From: Pseudarthrobacter sp. ATCC 49987 | Lineage (GTDB): Bacteria; Actinomycetota; Actinomycetes; Actinomycetales; Micrococcaceae | NCBI RefSeq assembly: GCF_009928425.1 | Contig: NZ_JAABNS010000001.1 | Location: 124,001-188,000 of the forward strand | Direction: 5' to 3' | DNA length: 64,000 nt | Made by a program: the position numbers and the translations under genes | The notes under the pieces: generated by a model | The model's database searches: none | The model's input: only the letters and a program-made list of their open reading frames with translations | What the model was told of the DNA's origin: nothing | Part shown: positions 9,063 to 17,103 of the stretch, one piece after another | Numbering within the stretch: the stretch's first letter is position 1 | Layout of the letters: every line of letters begins with the position of its first letter

Positions 9063-10271
9063 ATGATGCCCGCTGCCACCCGGAACGCGCCGGACCGCAC
9101 TGCCAGATTCGGCTTCGCTTTCATCGGCGTTCTGCTCATCGCAGTTAACCTTCGGGTGTCCTTCGTCAGCGTGGGACCGGTGCTCGGGAACATCAGCAGC
9201 GACCTTGAGTTGTCCAGTGCCGCAGCAGGGTTCCTCACGGGCCTTCCGCTCATTGCTTTCGCAGTCTTCTCCCCGCTGGCACCCGGCTTCGCTTTCCGTC
9301 TGGGTCTCGACAGGGCACTCTGGATGTCCCTGCTGATCCTCGCCTCGGGCATCGTGCTTCGTTCCTTACCCTTGCCCGGCGTTATCTGGGCGGGAACCGC
9401 GCTGATCGGCTTGGCTATCGCGTTTCTCAATGTGCTGGTGCCCTCCCTCGTAAAGCGGGACTTTCCGCTGCGGGTCAGCCAAGTCACCGGAGGCTACACC
9501 GCAACGCAGGCCGCCTTCGCCGCCATCGGGGCAGCCGTCGTCGTTCCCGTGGCACAAACGTCCCCGGCGGGATGGCGGCTTGCCCTTGGAATCTGGGTCG
9601 GACTGGCTCTCATCGCCATGGCGGTGCTCCTGCCGTGGCTGCGCCGGCAGAGGTTAGGCACCGCGCACGCCACCAGGCCGGAGGTTTCCTTCCGGTCGCC
9701 CTGGACCTCAGCCTTGGGCTGGCAGGTGACGATCTTTATGGGGCTGCAATCGATCGCCTTCTACGTCCTGATGGCATGGTTGCCCACCATCGAACAAAGC
9801 CAGGGGGTTCCCGCCACTACTGCGGGAGTCCATCTGTCCGTATTCCTGCTCATCAGCGTCTTCGCCAGCCTTGCCACAGGGGGAATCCTGCACCGCGGTT
9901 CGGACCAGCGGCTTGTATCCTTCACGAGCGGCGGGCTCACGTTCGTGACGTTTCTCGGGCTGGCACTAGCGCCGGACCTCATATTGCTTTGGGTCATTCT
10001 TGGGGCAATCGGTTGCGGAAGCCTCATTGTCATCGCGCTGTCGCTGTTCAGCCTCCGCACCGTGAATTACCCGCAGGCAGCGTCGTTGTCCGGGATGGCG
10101 CAATCTGTCGGCTACGGTCTCGCCGCGGTGGGGCCGGTAATGTTCGGTGGTCTTCGCGACGTGAGCGGGGGCTGGACGCTTCCGCTCCTCGTCACCGCGG
10201 GCATCATGGCGGTTCTCGCCGTGATGGGTCTGCTCGTTGGACGTGACCGGGTGATCAGCGGTTCAACGTGA
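9063..10271 (+). CDS. MFS transporter, CynX/NimT type
   Basis: A 402-residue major-facilitator protein with 12 predicted membrane helices. The early segment NLRVSFVSVGPVLGNIS and the GFLTGLPLIAFAVFSPLAP segment resemble the cyanate/nitroimidazole (CynX/NimT) group. Members export or import small organic anions and some nitro-drugs; the substrate here is unknown. An in-frame ATG four codons upstream sits directly on the GAAGG ribosome site. The chosen ATG has proper spacing. The gene stands alone between the ABC exporter and a GNAT gene. Confidence 0.87.
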   Translation: MMPAATRNAPDRTARFGFAFIGVLLIAVNLRVSFVSVGPVLGNISSDLELSSAAAGFLTGLPLIAFAVFSPLAPGFAFRLGLDRALWMSLLILASGIVLRSLPLPGVIWAGTALIGLAIAFLNVLVPSLVKRDFPLRVSQVTGGYTATQAAFAAIGAAVVVPVAQTSPAGWRLALGIWVGLALIAMAVLLPWLRRQRLGTAHATRPEVSFRSPWTSALGWQVTIFMGLQSIAFYVLMAWLPTIEQSQGVPATTAGVHLSVFLLISVFASLATGGILHRGSDQRLVSFTSGGLTFVTFLGLALAPDLILLWVILGAIGCGSLIVIALSLFSLRTVNYPQAASLSGMAQSVGYGLAAVGPVMFGGLRDVSGGWTLPLLVTAGIMAVLAVMGLLVGRDRVISGST

Positions 10272-10304
10272 TCCGCTCTTTAGCCAGGCGTTCAGGAGGT
10301 CAGG

Positions 10305-10805
10305 GTGGACACCGCTTCGCCCAGTGCTCAAGATGAGGTCATGACCTCTGGCGGTTCTGCGCGTCGGGCGACGACGGCCGATGCCGCCGTCGTTGCGCAG
10401 TTACTTCATGATTTCAACACTGAGTTCTCGACGCCGACTCCGGACGTTCGCGAGCTTCAATCGCGGTTGACCCAGCTCCTGGCGGGAGACGACGTCGTGG
10501 TCCTGCTGATCGGCGAGCCGGCGAGCGGTGTTGCTGTGCTGAGTTTCCGTCCCAACGTCTGGTATCGAGGGCCGGTCGCGATCCTCGACGAACTCTACGT
10601 CCGTCCAGAGCTGCGTGGTCACCGGCTCGGCAGCGCGCTCCTGGACGCGGCACTCGACCTGGTACGCGACCGGGGCGGTGCGCTCGTTGAGATCAACGTC
10701 GATGGCGAGGACACAGATGCGCGCCGCTTCTATGAAGCACGTGGGTTCACCAACACCGAACCCAACCAGACAGACCCAATGCTGTACTACTATCGAGAGC
10801 TCTGA
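10305..10805 (+). CDS. GNAT-family N-acetyltransferase
   Basis: A 166-residue protein with the GNAT core. Strand 4 is ILDELYVRPELRG, the acetyl-CoA loop is RGHRLGSALLDAAL (the R-x-x-G-x-G/A form), and the C-terminal motif is DARRFYEARGFTN. It transfers an acyl group from acetyl-CoA to an amine; the substrate is unknown. The GTG start is well supported by AGGAGGT seven bases upstream. Confidence 0.9.
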   Translation: MDTASPSAQDEVMTSGGSARRATTADAAVVAQLLHDFNTEFSTPTPDVRELQSRLTQLLAGDDVVVLLIGEPASGVAVLSFRPNVWYRGPVAILDELYVRPELRGHRLGSALLDAALDLVRDRGGALVEINVDGEDTDARRFYEARGFTNTEPNQTDPMLYYYREL

Positions 10806-10932
10806 AACGGGCACCTTGTGCACGTCCGTAACGGCGCTGCGGGGTTGAGGATGGCCGTCGCGCCGGGCGGCGGATAGCATGAATTTGTGATCCCTCGGCA
10901 GCCCGCCGGGCAGTTCTCCAAGGAGGAAAACC

Positions 10933-11109
10933 ATGGGTCTGGGTGACAAGATCCGGAATGCGGCGACAAAGCTGACCGGCAGGGCCAAAGAAGCAACAGG
11001 CAAGGCAACGGGGGACGACCGCCTCAAGAACGAAGGCAGGGGCGACCAGGTCAAGGCGGACCTGAAGCAGGCGGCCGAAAAGGTGAAGGACGCTTTCAAG
11101 AAGCACTGA
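10933..11109 (+). CDS. CsbD-family stress protein (58 aa)
   Basis: A 58-residue, charged, Lys-rich protein with the CsbD pattern: DKIRNAATKLTGRAKEATGK, then GDDRLKNEGRGDQ, then a Lys/Ala tail. In Bacillus, csbD belongs to the general stress regulon, and the protein is small and largely helical or disordered. AAGGAGGAAA upstream of the ATG fixes the start. It sits immediately before the broken exporter copy, so its 3' flank was probably altered by that rearrangement. Confidence 0.9.
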   Translation: MGLGDKIRNAATKLTGRAKEATGKATGDDRLKNEGRGDQVKADLKQAAEKVKDAFKKH

Positions 11110-11166
11110 CGACCGGCAGTGCCGGGACCTAGCCCCGCCGGCCGGGTTCCTCGCTGGCCGTCGAGT

Positions 11167-11817
11167 GTGGGGATCGCCGTGGTGGGCGGGCTGCAGGTGG
11201 CCGCCGGGGCGATGCAGCTGGGTGATGTGCAGGCGTTCATCCAGTACTCGCGGCAGTTCACCCAGCCGCTGGCCCAGCTGGGCTCGATGGCGAACCTGCT
11301 GCAGTCCGGGGTGGCGTCGGCCGAGCGGGTGTTCGAGCTGCTGGATGAGGAGGAGCAGTCGGCGGATCCTATCCCGTCGGCGGCTCCTAACGGCGGGCGC
11401 GGGCGGCTGGTGTTCGAGAACGTCTCGTTCTCCTATTCGCCGGACAAGCCGCTGATCACTGACCTGGACCTGGTGGCGGAGCCGGGGCAGACGGTGGCGA
11501 TCGTCGGCCCCACAGGGGCGGGGAAGACCACGCTGGTGAACCTGATGATGCGCTTCTACGAGCTCGACGCCGGGCGGATCACGCTCGACGGCGTGGACGT
11601 CACCGCGATGACCCGCGACTGGCTGCGCTCGCGGATGGGCATGGTGCTGCAGGACACGTGGCTGTTCGGCGGGACCATCCGCGACGCCGACCTCATCCTG
11701 GTGATGGAATCCGGCCAGATCGCGGAGCAGGGGACACACGCTTCATTGTTGGAGGCGGGCGGAGCGTACGCGGCGCTGTACGCGGCGCAGCTCGCTGCGC
11801 CGGTGGCGGAGGTTTAG
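11167..11817 (+). pseudogene. Truncated, internally deleted copy of ABC exporter subunit B
   Basis: This matches the last 975 bases of subunit B (7951-8925) with scattered substitutions. It lacks helices 1-5 of the membrane domain. A 324-base in-frame deletion also removes everything between the two TIRD motifs: ABC signature, Walker B, D-loop and H-loop. Both deletion ends in the intact gene carry ACCATCCG(C/G)GAC (8458-8469 and 8782-8793), and the copy keeps just one, so loss by short direct-repeat recombination is likely. The remaining frame is open (GPTGAGKTT to stop) but could not hydrolyse ATP. It is a non-functional relic of a second, diverged exporter copy. Confidence 0.88.
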
Positions 11818-12238
11818 GGATTCGCCCCGCTGGGCGGCAAGGCGGGAATCACGAATAGACGGTCCATGATGCGACAGTACGGGCCACCTCATCGAACAGA
11901 GGTTACATAGTATCCGCTATCGGCCCGCAACCATGAGTCACCTCCTCCGAAGTGACCGATCTCGTCACTGTCGGAAAGGCTAGTCTCCTCCGCGGGTTGG
12001 CTCTTGAGCCCATGTCTTCCTGATGGCCCGCATCTTCATAAGGCGATCCTCGTCGTAGCCAGTCAATTTCCAGTCGGTTGCACGGTGCCTCTCGCATGTG
12101 CCGCGCCTATGCCGCCGCAGCACCTGTCAGCTCAGGAGGGGATTGTCCTAGGTGGGATATAGGCTCGCCATTGCACCGTCTAATAGACCGCCGTTGAGTT
12201 GCGGCGCAAGGGTGGACACTTTCGCAACTGGAGGGCAC
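11818..12238. other. 421-bp gap with no confident gene
   Basis: Lower-GC DNA between the exporter relic and the large TPR gene. A leftward open frame (about 11903-12097, 64 codons, TTG start) has no recognisable domain or convincing ribosome site, and I do not call it. The gap holds the TTACATA...CTATCGG element and, near its end, AGGAGG about 12 bases before an in-frame GTG that could be an alternative start for the TPR gene. Confidence 0.5.
11903..11923. repeat. Imperfect 21-bp element, left copy
   Basis: TTACATA, two bases, ATCCG, one base, TATCGG. It matches 18 of 21 positions with the element at 16344-16364, on the other side of the large TPR gene and in the same orientation. It could be a shared operator or promoter element, or a trace of insertion; flanking bases do not match. 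Confidence 0.4.
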
Positions 12239-15200
12239 ATGGCTGCTGAGTGGGCAGTAGGCGTAGCGGCCAAGGTCGCCGGCCCCATGATGGGAAAACT
12301 GACTATGGCGGCGTGGCAACGTATTGCGCTTTCATGGCTGGTCGCCTGGCGTGCACGGAGGAAAGCTAAGGAACTGCGGCTTCCAGCTCCTGCGTACTGG
12401 GAATTCCGTCGGTATCTGGGTGCAGGCGAGCCCCTTTCCGCGTTTAGAAGCGCGGACCCGGAGCGAATTGAGGCCCTGGGGCGAAGTCTGCGGAAGCAGA
12501 CATTTGGTGCCGCGTGGGCACGACTTACTGACATCCAGGCAAAGCAGTTCGTTGACCTGCTCCTTTCCGCCTACACACACGGACTTTCGACGAACGAAGC
12601 CCTTGAGATCCAAAGCGCAACGACCCGTGCCGAGATCAAAGCTGCCCATGTATCTCCAATATCCGCATTTGAAGCAGACCTTCGCTTCATTGCACCTGTG
12701 CGGGCGAAGCAAGCAAAAGCCCTGGCGGACAGCTGGCCAGCAGTGCACAGGTTCGTCCGCGAGTTCGTGGCAACGCAGGATCCAAAGACGGCCCTAGTGG
12801 ACTGGAAACAGCACCGTCCTGCATGGTTCGGCCAGACGAGCGCCGCAGCCCTGATGTGGATGGCGGATCTCGCATCGGATTACGGGTTGAACGACGAAGC
12901 TATCGCGCTCATCGACGAAGGGCTAGAACAAGGCGCCACACCTGCAGACTATTGGAGGGTCCGCCGCGACCTCCTGGAAGGCACGTCATCACCCGATGCC
13001 CAACGGGCAATGATGAAGCGGCACGAAGGACACCCACTTGCCGACTCAATATCAGCCGCAATCGACCAGTCACCACGGCGCGCCCTTGAAATCCTGGACA
13101 CGTGGGACACGCCGGACGCGCCCGAACGCGCACTGAAGGCCTCGATCCGCTGTCAGTTACTGGCCGCTAACGATGACATCGAAGGCGCAGTCCGACTTGC
13201 ACGCGAGGCCCTTCAGGAAGACCAGCTAACCGGGCCGGCCCAATTGGCCGCGGAATACCTCCTGCAACGAGGTTCAATCCGAGACTCTGCCCTTCACTTC
13301 GGTGACCTTGAAGCAAGCCTTGAGTTAGCCCTGGCCGTTCGCAACGCCATACGCACTTGGAGAGGGCCGTCCTATCGCGCCGTGGCCACAGCCATGCAAG
13401 CAGCACAAGCCCTCGGAAACAGCCGGAAAGCATGGAGTATGTCCCAGCTCCCGCCGACAGGTGAAGCTACAGACCAAGAAGCCAAAAACCCTGAAGTCCG
13501 CAAGCTGGCCATCGTTATGGCGGCGGACACCAGACCAGACGAAGAGGTCCGCGGCCTCCTGGCAGAAACCGGAGACTACTCGTTGACCCGGTTGGAAGCC
13601 GAAGCATTGATGGCTGAACACCATAAGGATAGAAAAACGGCACTGGGCCTGTGGCTGAAGGCAGGCGACCAGGCCACCACAGCAAACGAACAATTCCGGA
13701 TCGGATTCCAGATCGCCATGCACGGTGCCGTGCCCCCGCGTATGGAAGCACTGTCAGCCGACCACCGTGAAATCGTTAGTGATTTGAAGCTGGTCGCCGC
13801 CGCTTTCAGTGAAGTGCCCGGCCAGTTCGAGGCGTTGCGGACCAGAGCGAGGAAACAGCGCACGCTTGCTTTCGCTCTCTACAGATATTTCGAACTACGA
13901 TCCGAATTCGAACAGGCAGCGAAGGCGGCTGCCAATGCCGCAAAACAATGGTCAGACGCAGAGCTGTGGCATATCGCCTCCAACGCGTACCTGCGAGCTG
14001 GTGACCGCAAAGCCGCACTGACCAGCGCCCGCAGTGCCCTCCAAGTGGCGCAGCCAAGTTGGGGCAAGCATGAGGCCGTCTATGCCAACCTAATCGAGCT
14101 TCTTTCGGCAGACGGCCGCTGGGGCGAGGCAGCCGACGCCGCAGCGGACTTGATGACCCGTGATCCTAGCAACCCGGCAGCTGTGTGGGCGCTCGTTGAA
14201 TGCCAAGTCCGGTTAGGACAGCTTGATGACGCGTGGAAGACATATGCCGAGTTCGGAGGTAGGCCATCGCCGCGCAATGAACGGGAAGCTGTATTGCGCA
14301 TCCAACTGTGGAGGCGGTACCAGCTGGCTGACGGAGCCCTCCACGAGCTTCTCGAAGTACTAGATGCTTTCAACAACAGCAAACAAGTCCGTGCCGTCGC
14401 GACGATGGCAATGTTGTTTCAGACCGCAGAATTACCGGAACCGGTCGCTGAACAGATAAGGATTCGCCTCGAGGAGTTGCTGCCAAGTCTCGAGGATGTC
14501 TTCATACCGCAGAAGATTGACCTTGAGAATCCACTGGAAGCGTTGAACGGCCTCGTTGCTCAGCTGCCGGATACCTCTGACGTGGACCGGCAGGTGGAGG
14601 AAGGGAAGCTCCCCTTTGGTGTAGCTGCCTCCGTGCACCACTCCAGTTACGTTGAGCTTCTTGCCAGCCGCACGGGCATCGTCTTCGCCGGGGATGCCAC
14701 AACGTTCGAGGATGAAGTGGCTGCAGCCCGTGTGGCACGGGACAGCGATGCCGTGGTTGACGTCACCGCTCTTTTGACGCTCGATCTCTTTGACACTGAA
14801 CTGGGCGATCAATTACTGGGATATTTTGGAGGAAACGCCGTACCTCTAGAACAGTTCCTTGACACCATCCAAGCGGTCGAGAAGTTGTCCCAACGTTCAA
14901 CTATGTCCATAGGGAAGTCCCGCGAGGGGACAGCGCAGGTCCACCAGATTTCCGAGCGGGAAGCTGAGCAGCGATTCGAGCGTGCAAAGCACGTACACGC
15001 ACGCTTTCAAAATGTAAGGACCCAGGAACGGTCAGCGGACACCAATATCCCGAGGCTTCAAGCCGAAGAGGAAGTCTTCGTCTGGCTCACGGCTCTCGAC
15101 CTCGCCTTGGATGAGCCACCAAGACCTCTGTGGTGTGACGATGTGAAGGTCCGACAGCTGGCCGTTGCCATGGGGGCTGCTGCTTTTGGAACATCAGCCT

Positions 15201-15781
15201 TGGTTGAGGCGATGCGGCTTGATCAGATCCTGAGTGACGACCTGGCAACGGCGCTCCAGGCGATCCTCATTAGCCGTCACTATGTTGGCGCCCCCTTTCG
15301 CCGTGACTGGCTGGAAGCTGCCGCGGACCTCGATGGATGGCGGGCCGGCGGCTGCGCCAGTTTCATTATGTGGGCGCCCGCGACAGCCAACCCGGAAAGC
15401 CAGGTCAAGTTCGCGATGGAAGGGCTACGGCGCTCGTCCGATGAACCTGACTCGGTAAAAAGATGGGTCGAGGCAACTTCCCGATGGCTCATCCGTATCG
15501 GCGACAAGGAGGCCTACTCAAACTTGGTGTTGTATCTTCAAAGACTTCTCGCTCAGCCCTGGATAACGTCCGCCCAACTACCATTTGTTCTAGCAGGAAT
15601 CAGAGCCGCGACAAGCTCCGCCGAGGTCGCCGATCCATTCGAAGCAGCACTGACAAGTCATTACCAAGACCTCGCCGAGAAGGCCGGGCCAGCTCTCGCG
15701 GCACGATACGTACGAGGGTTTGTCCATCTGACAAACGCGGACGACCGCTCCATGACAAACCGAATCATTTTGACTAGTTGA
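12239..15781 (+). CDS. Large TPR protein with C-terminal PIN-like nuclease domain
   Basis: The 1180-residue protein starts with an amphipathic/hydrophobic stretch (about 2-37). A long helical array follows; TPR-like hairpins are clear near 200-230 and 560-690 (for example ELWHIASNAYLRAGDRKAAL). A PIN-like domain spans about residues 790-1000. It opens with KLPFGVAASVHHSSYVELL, carries Asp841 in VVDVTALLTL, an acidic EEEVFVWL helix, and CDDVKVRQLA with Asp967/Asp968 followed by FGTSAL. That matches the metal-binding acidic set and DDxxLR...GT signature of PIN RNases. From memory it resembles the PIN of proposed TPR-GreAB-C-PIN conflict proteins, though I do not see a clear GreA/B-C domain. A helical tail of about 180 residues follows. 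GGAGG precedes the ATG. Base composition is lower in GC than its neighbours, suggesting transfer. Predicted role: RNA-cleaving immune or toxin-like effector. Confidence 0.75.
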   Translation: MAAEWAVGVAAKVAGPMMGKLTMAAWQRIALSWLVAWRARRKAKELRLPAPAYWEFRRYLGAGEPLSAFRSADPERIEALGRSLRKQTFGAAWARLTDIQAKQFVDLLLSAYTHGLSTNEALEIQSATTRAEIKAAHVSPISAFEADLRFIAPVRAKQAKALADSWPAVHRFVREFVATQDPKTALVDWKQHRPAWFGQTSAAALMWMADLASDYGLNDEAIALIDEGLEQGATPADYWRVRRDLLEGTSSPDAQRAMMKRHEGHPLADSISAAIDQSPRRALEILDTWDTPDAPERALKASIRCQLLAANDDIEGAVRLAREALQEDQLTGPAQLAAEYLLQRGSIRDSALHFGDLEASLELALAVRNAIRTWRGPSYRAVATAMQAAQALGNSRKAWSMSQLPPTGEATDQEAKNPEVRKLAIVMAADTRPDEEVRGLLAETGDYSLTRLEAEALMAEHHKDRKTALGLWLKAGDQATTANEQFRIGFQIAMHGAVPPRMEALSADHREIVSDLKLVAAAFSEVPGQFEALRTRARKQRTLAFALYRYFELRSEFEQAAKAAANAAKQWSDAELWHIASNAYLRAGDRKAALTSARSALQVAQPSWGKHEAVYANLIELLSADGRWGEAADAAADLMTRDPSNPAAVWALVECQVRLGQLDDAWKTYAEFGGRPSPRNEREAVLRIQLWRRYQLADGALHELLEVLDAFNNSKQVRAVATMAMLFQTAELPEPVAEQIRIRLEELLPSLEDVFIPQKIDLENPLEALNGLVAQLPDTSDVDRQVEEGKLPFGVAASVHHSSYVELLASRTGIVFAGDATTFEDEVAAARVARDSDAVVDVTALLTLDLFDTELGDQLLGYFGGNAVPLEQFLDTIQAVEKLSQRSTMSIGKSREGTAQVHQISEREAEQRFERAKHVHARFQNVRTQERSADTNIPRLQAEEEVFVWLTALDLALDEPPRPLWCDDVKVRQLAVAMGAAAFGTSALVEAMRLDQILSDDLATALQAILISRHYVGAPFRRDWLEAAADLDGWRAGGCASFIMWAPATANPESQVKFAMEGLRRSSDEPDSVKRWVEATSRWLIRIGDKEAYSNLVLYLQRLLAQPWITSAQLPFVLAGIRAATSSAEVADPFEAALTSHYQDLAEKAGPALAARYVRGFVHLTNADDRSMTNRIILTS

Positions 15782-15849
15782 TGCCAGCGGCCCAGGCCGT
15801 GATTCGGCGTTGGAACCTTACCGTGCTTTCGGGGGAGTGCTGTTGTGGG

Positions 15850-16176
15850 TCAGGCCGCCCTTGTAGCCATGACTCCCAAGGGCGCAGCAACGTCGGGGGC
15901 GAGGATGCTGAGCCTGTAGTCGGACTGGAGCGGATCGACATGGGCAGGCAAATGGTGGGACCGCGAGCAGGTCCGGAGTTCTTCCAACGCGTCGGGCTCG
16001 ATCCGGGCCCGGGTCATATCGAGCTCGAGGGTCATGCCCGCGGTGAGCGAGTTGGCGCGCTTCATCACGTCGTACAGGCCGCGGACGCTTTTGGAAGTCA
16101 CGTGGCCCTGGGCGGCAACTCGGGCATTGGCGCAGTCGAGGTCCACCCGGACCAGTACTTGAAGCTTGTCTGTCAC
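15850..16176 (-). CDS. Small STAS-like protein (108 aa)
   Basis: A 108-residue soluble protein running VTDKLQVLVRVDLDCANARV... with the alternation LTAGMTLELDMTRARIEPDALEEL. That resembles the strand-helix pattern of STAS/anti-sigma-antagonist domains, where a Ser/Thr precedes the phosphosite helix; the match is weak. The GTG start has GCGGAGAA upstream. It is oriented toward the 3' end of the TPR gene. Similar small proteins are, from memory, widespread in Arthrobacter without assigned function. Confidence 0.65.
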   Translation of the reverse strand: MTDKLQVLVRVDLDCANARVAAQGHVTSKSVRGLYDVMKRANSLTAGMTLELDMTRARIEPDALEELRTCSRSHHLPAHVDPLQSDYRLSILAPDVAAPLGVMATRAA

Positions 16177-16323
16177 GAAATTTCTCCGCTCTAAGTCGGG
16201 CGCCACGACGCTGTGGCACCCCGGACAACCATAGACGTAATGTGATGCACGCAACAGACATGCCGGGGCCGGCCTCTTGCCTCGCCCTAGGCCGCGGGAG
16301 GGCCGACGCGGAGCAACAAAAAG

Positions 16324-16338
16324 TTGCCTCAGGCAACC
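16324..16338. promoter_or_regulatory. MarR-type palindromic operator
   Basis: GTTGCCT-C-AGGCAAC is a perfect 7-1-7 palindrome of the TTGCCTnAGGCAA type bound by some actinobacterial MarR regulators. It lies about 150 bp upstream of the STAS-like gene, in the 200-bp space behind the SCO1664-type gene. No marR gene is visible in the window. Confidence 0.5.
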
Positions 16339-16343
16339 AGCTT

Positions 16344-16364
16344 TACATAAGATCCGATATCGGT
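16344..16364. repeat. Imperfect 21-bp element, right copy
   Basis: Same-orientation partner of the element at 11903-11923 (18 of 21 bases equal). It contains the perfect 10-bp palindrome CCGATATCGG. Only five bases separate it from the MarR-type operator, so a regulatory role in the STAS-like gene's promoter region is possible. Confidence 0.4.
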
Positions 16365-16376
16365 TGTCGTGGGCCC

Positions 16377-17078
16377 TTACACCAGCGGCCACGGGTAACG
16401 CATACCGGTGCGGTCACCAGGGAGAACGCCTGCGTGCAGCAGGCGCTGGACGCGGTGCTGCAGAGAGGCGACCTCGTCGTCGTCGAGGAGTTCGGCAACG
16501 TCGGGAGGCGCGGCCTCTGCAAGCGGCGCGATGTCCTCCAGCAGGGCATCGGGGATGGGGTCACCGGCGAAGTCCCAGATCACCGTGCGCAGCTTGAAAG
16601 CGGCCGAGAAGCACAGGCCGTGGTCGATGCCCCAGATACGGCCGTCGTCGCCGCGTAGCACGTGGCCGCTCTTGCGGTCCGTGTTGTTGGCGATGTAATC
16701 GAACAGCGCGATCCGGGCCAGCTCGGCGTGGGTCTCGGGGGCGTCCTCGAACAGGGTGAAGTAGTGCTGCTGGAAGTCGCAGTCGATGAACCACTGCAGC
16801 GACCCGACGCCCAGGGGAGCGTCCTCCCGGATCACCGTGGGCGGGACGAAACCCCAGCCCAGCGCTTCGCTCAGGAGGTGGGCGGCGCGTTCGCGCTTGT
16901 AGAGGCCGGGCTCGAAGTCGGACAGCGGACGCTCGCCAGCCTCCGGCTTGTAGACCGCGCACCCCTCGTCCTCGCCGCAGGTGACTTGGGCGAGGAATGT
17001 CTGATTGCTGCTGCGCGGGATGAGGCCCAGCAGCTCGATGCTGCCCTCGGTCAGCAGGGTCAGCTCCCGGCTGGGCAC
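16377..17078 (-). CDS. SCO1664-family protein (PI3/4-kinase-like)
   Basis: A 233-residue protein of the SCO1664 family, whose core resembles phosphatidylinositol 3/4-kinase-like folds. It shows AVYKPEAGERPLSDF near the N-terminus, the catalytic-loop-like ALFDYIANNTDRKSGHVL, then WGIDHGLCFS, the equivalent of the metal-binding DHG/DFG region. In actinobacteria it usually travels with a MSMEG_4193-type phosphatase and a DUF3090 protein; here only 25 bases separate it from the phosphatase and DUF3090 is absent. GGGAGG precedes the GTG start. Substrate unknown. Confidence 0.88.
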   Translation of the reverse strand: MPSRELTLLTEGSIELLGLIPRSSNQTFLAQVTCGEDEGCAVYKPEAGERPLSDFEPGLYKRERAAHLLSEALGWGFVPPTVIREDAPLGVGSLQWFIDCDFQQHYFTLFEDAPETHAELARIALFDYIANNTDRKSGHVLRGDDGRIWGIDHGLCFSAAFKLRTVIWDFAGDPIPDALLEDIAPLAEAAPPDVAELLDDDEVASLQHRVQRLLHAGVLPGDRTGMRYPWPLV

Positions 17079-17103
17079 GATCCCTCCCGCTTCAGAAACA
17101 CGG

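Noticed and set aside
10806..10932. Possible stress-sigma promoter before the CsbD gene (GGTTGA ... GGATAG)
   Set aside because: Spacing and bases match sigma-B-type consensus too loosely to report as a site.
11903..12097. A 64-codon leftward open frame with TTG start
   Set aside because: No recognisable motif or ribosome site; an overlapping frame looks equally protein-like, so coding cannot be decided.
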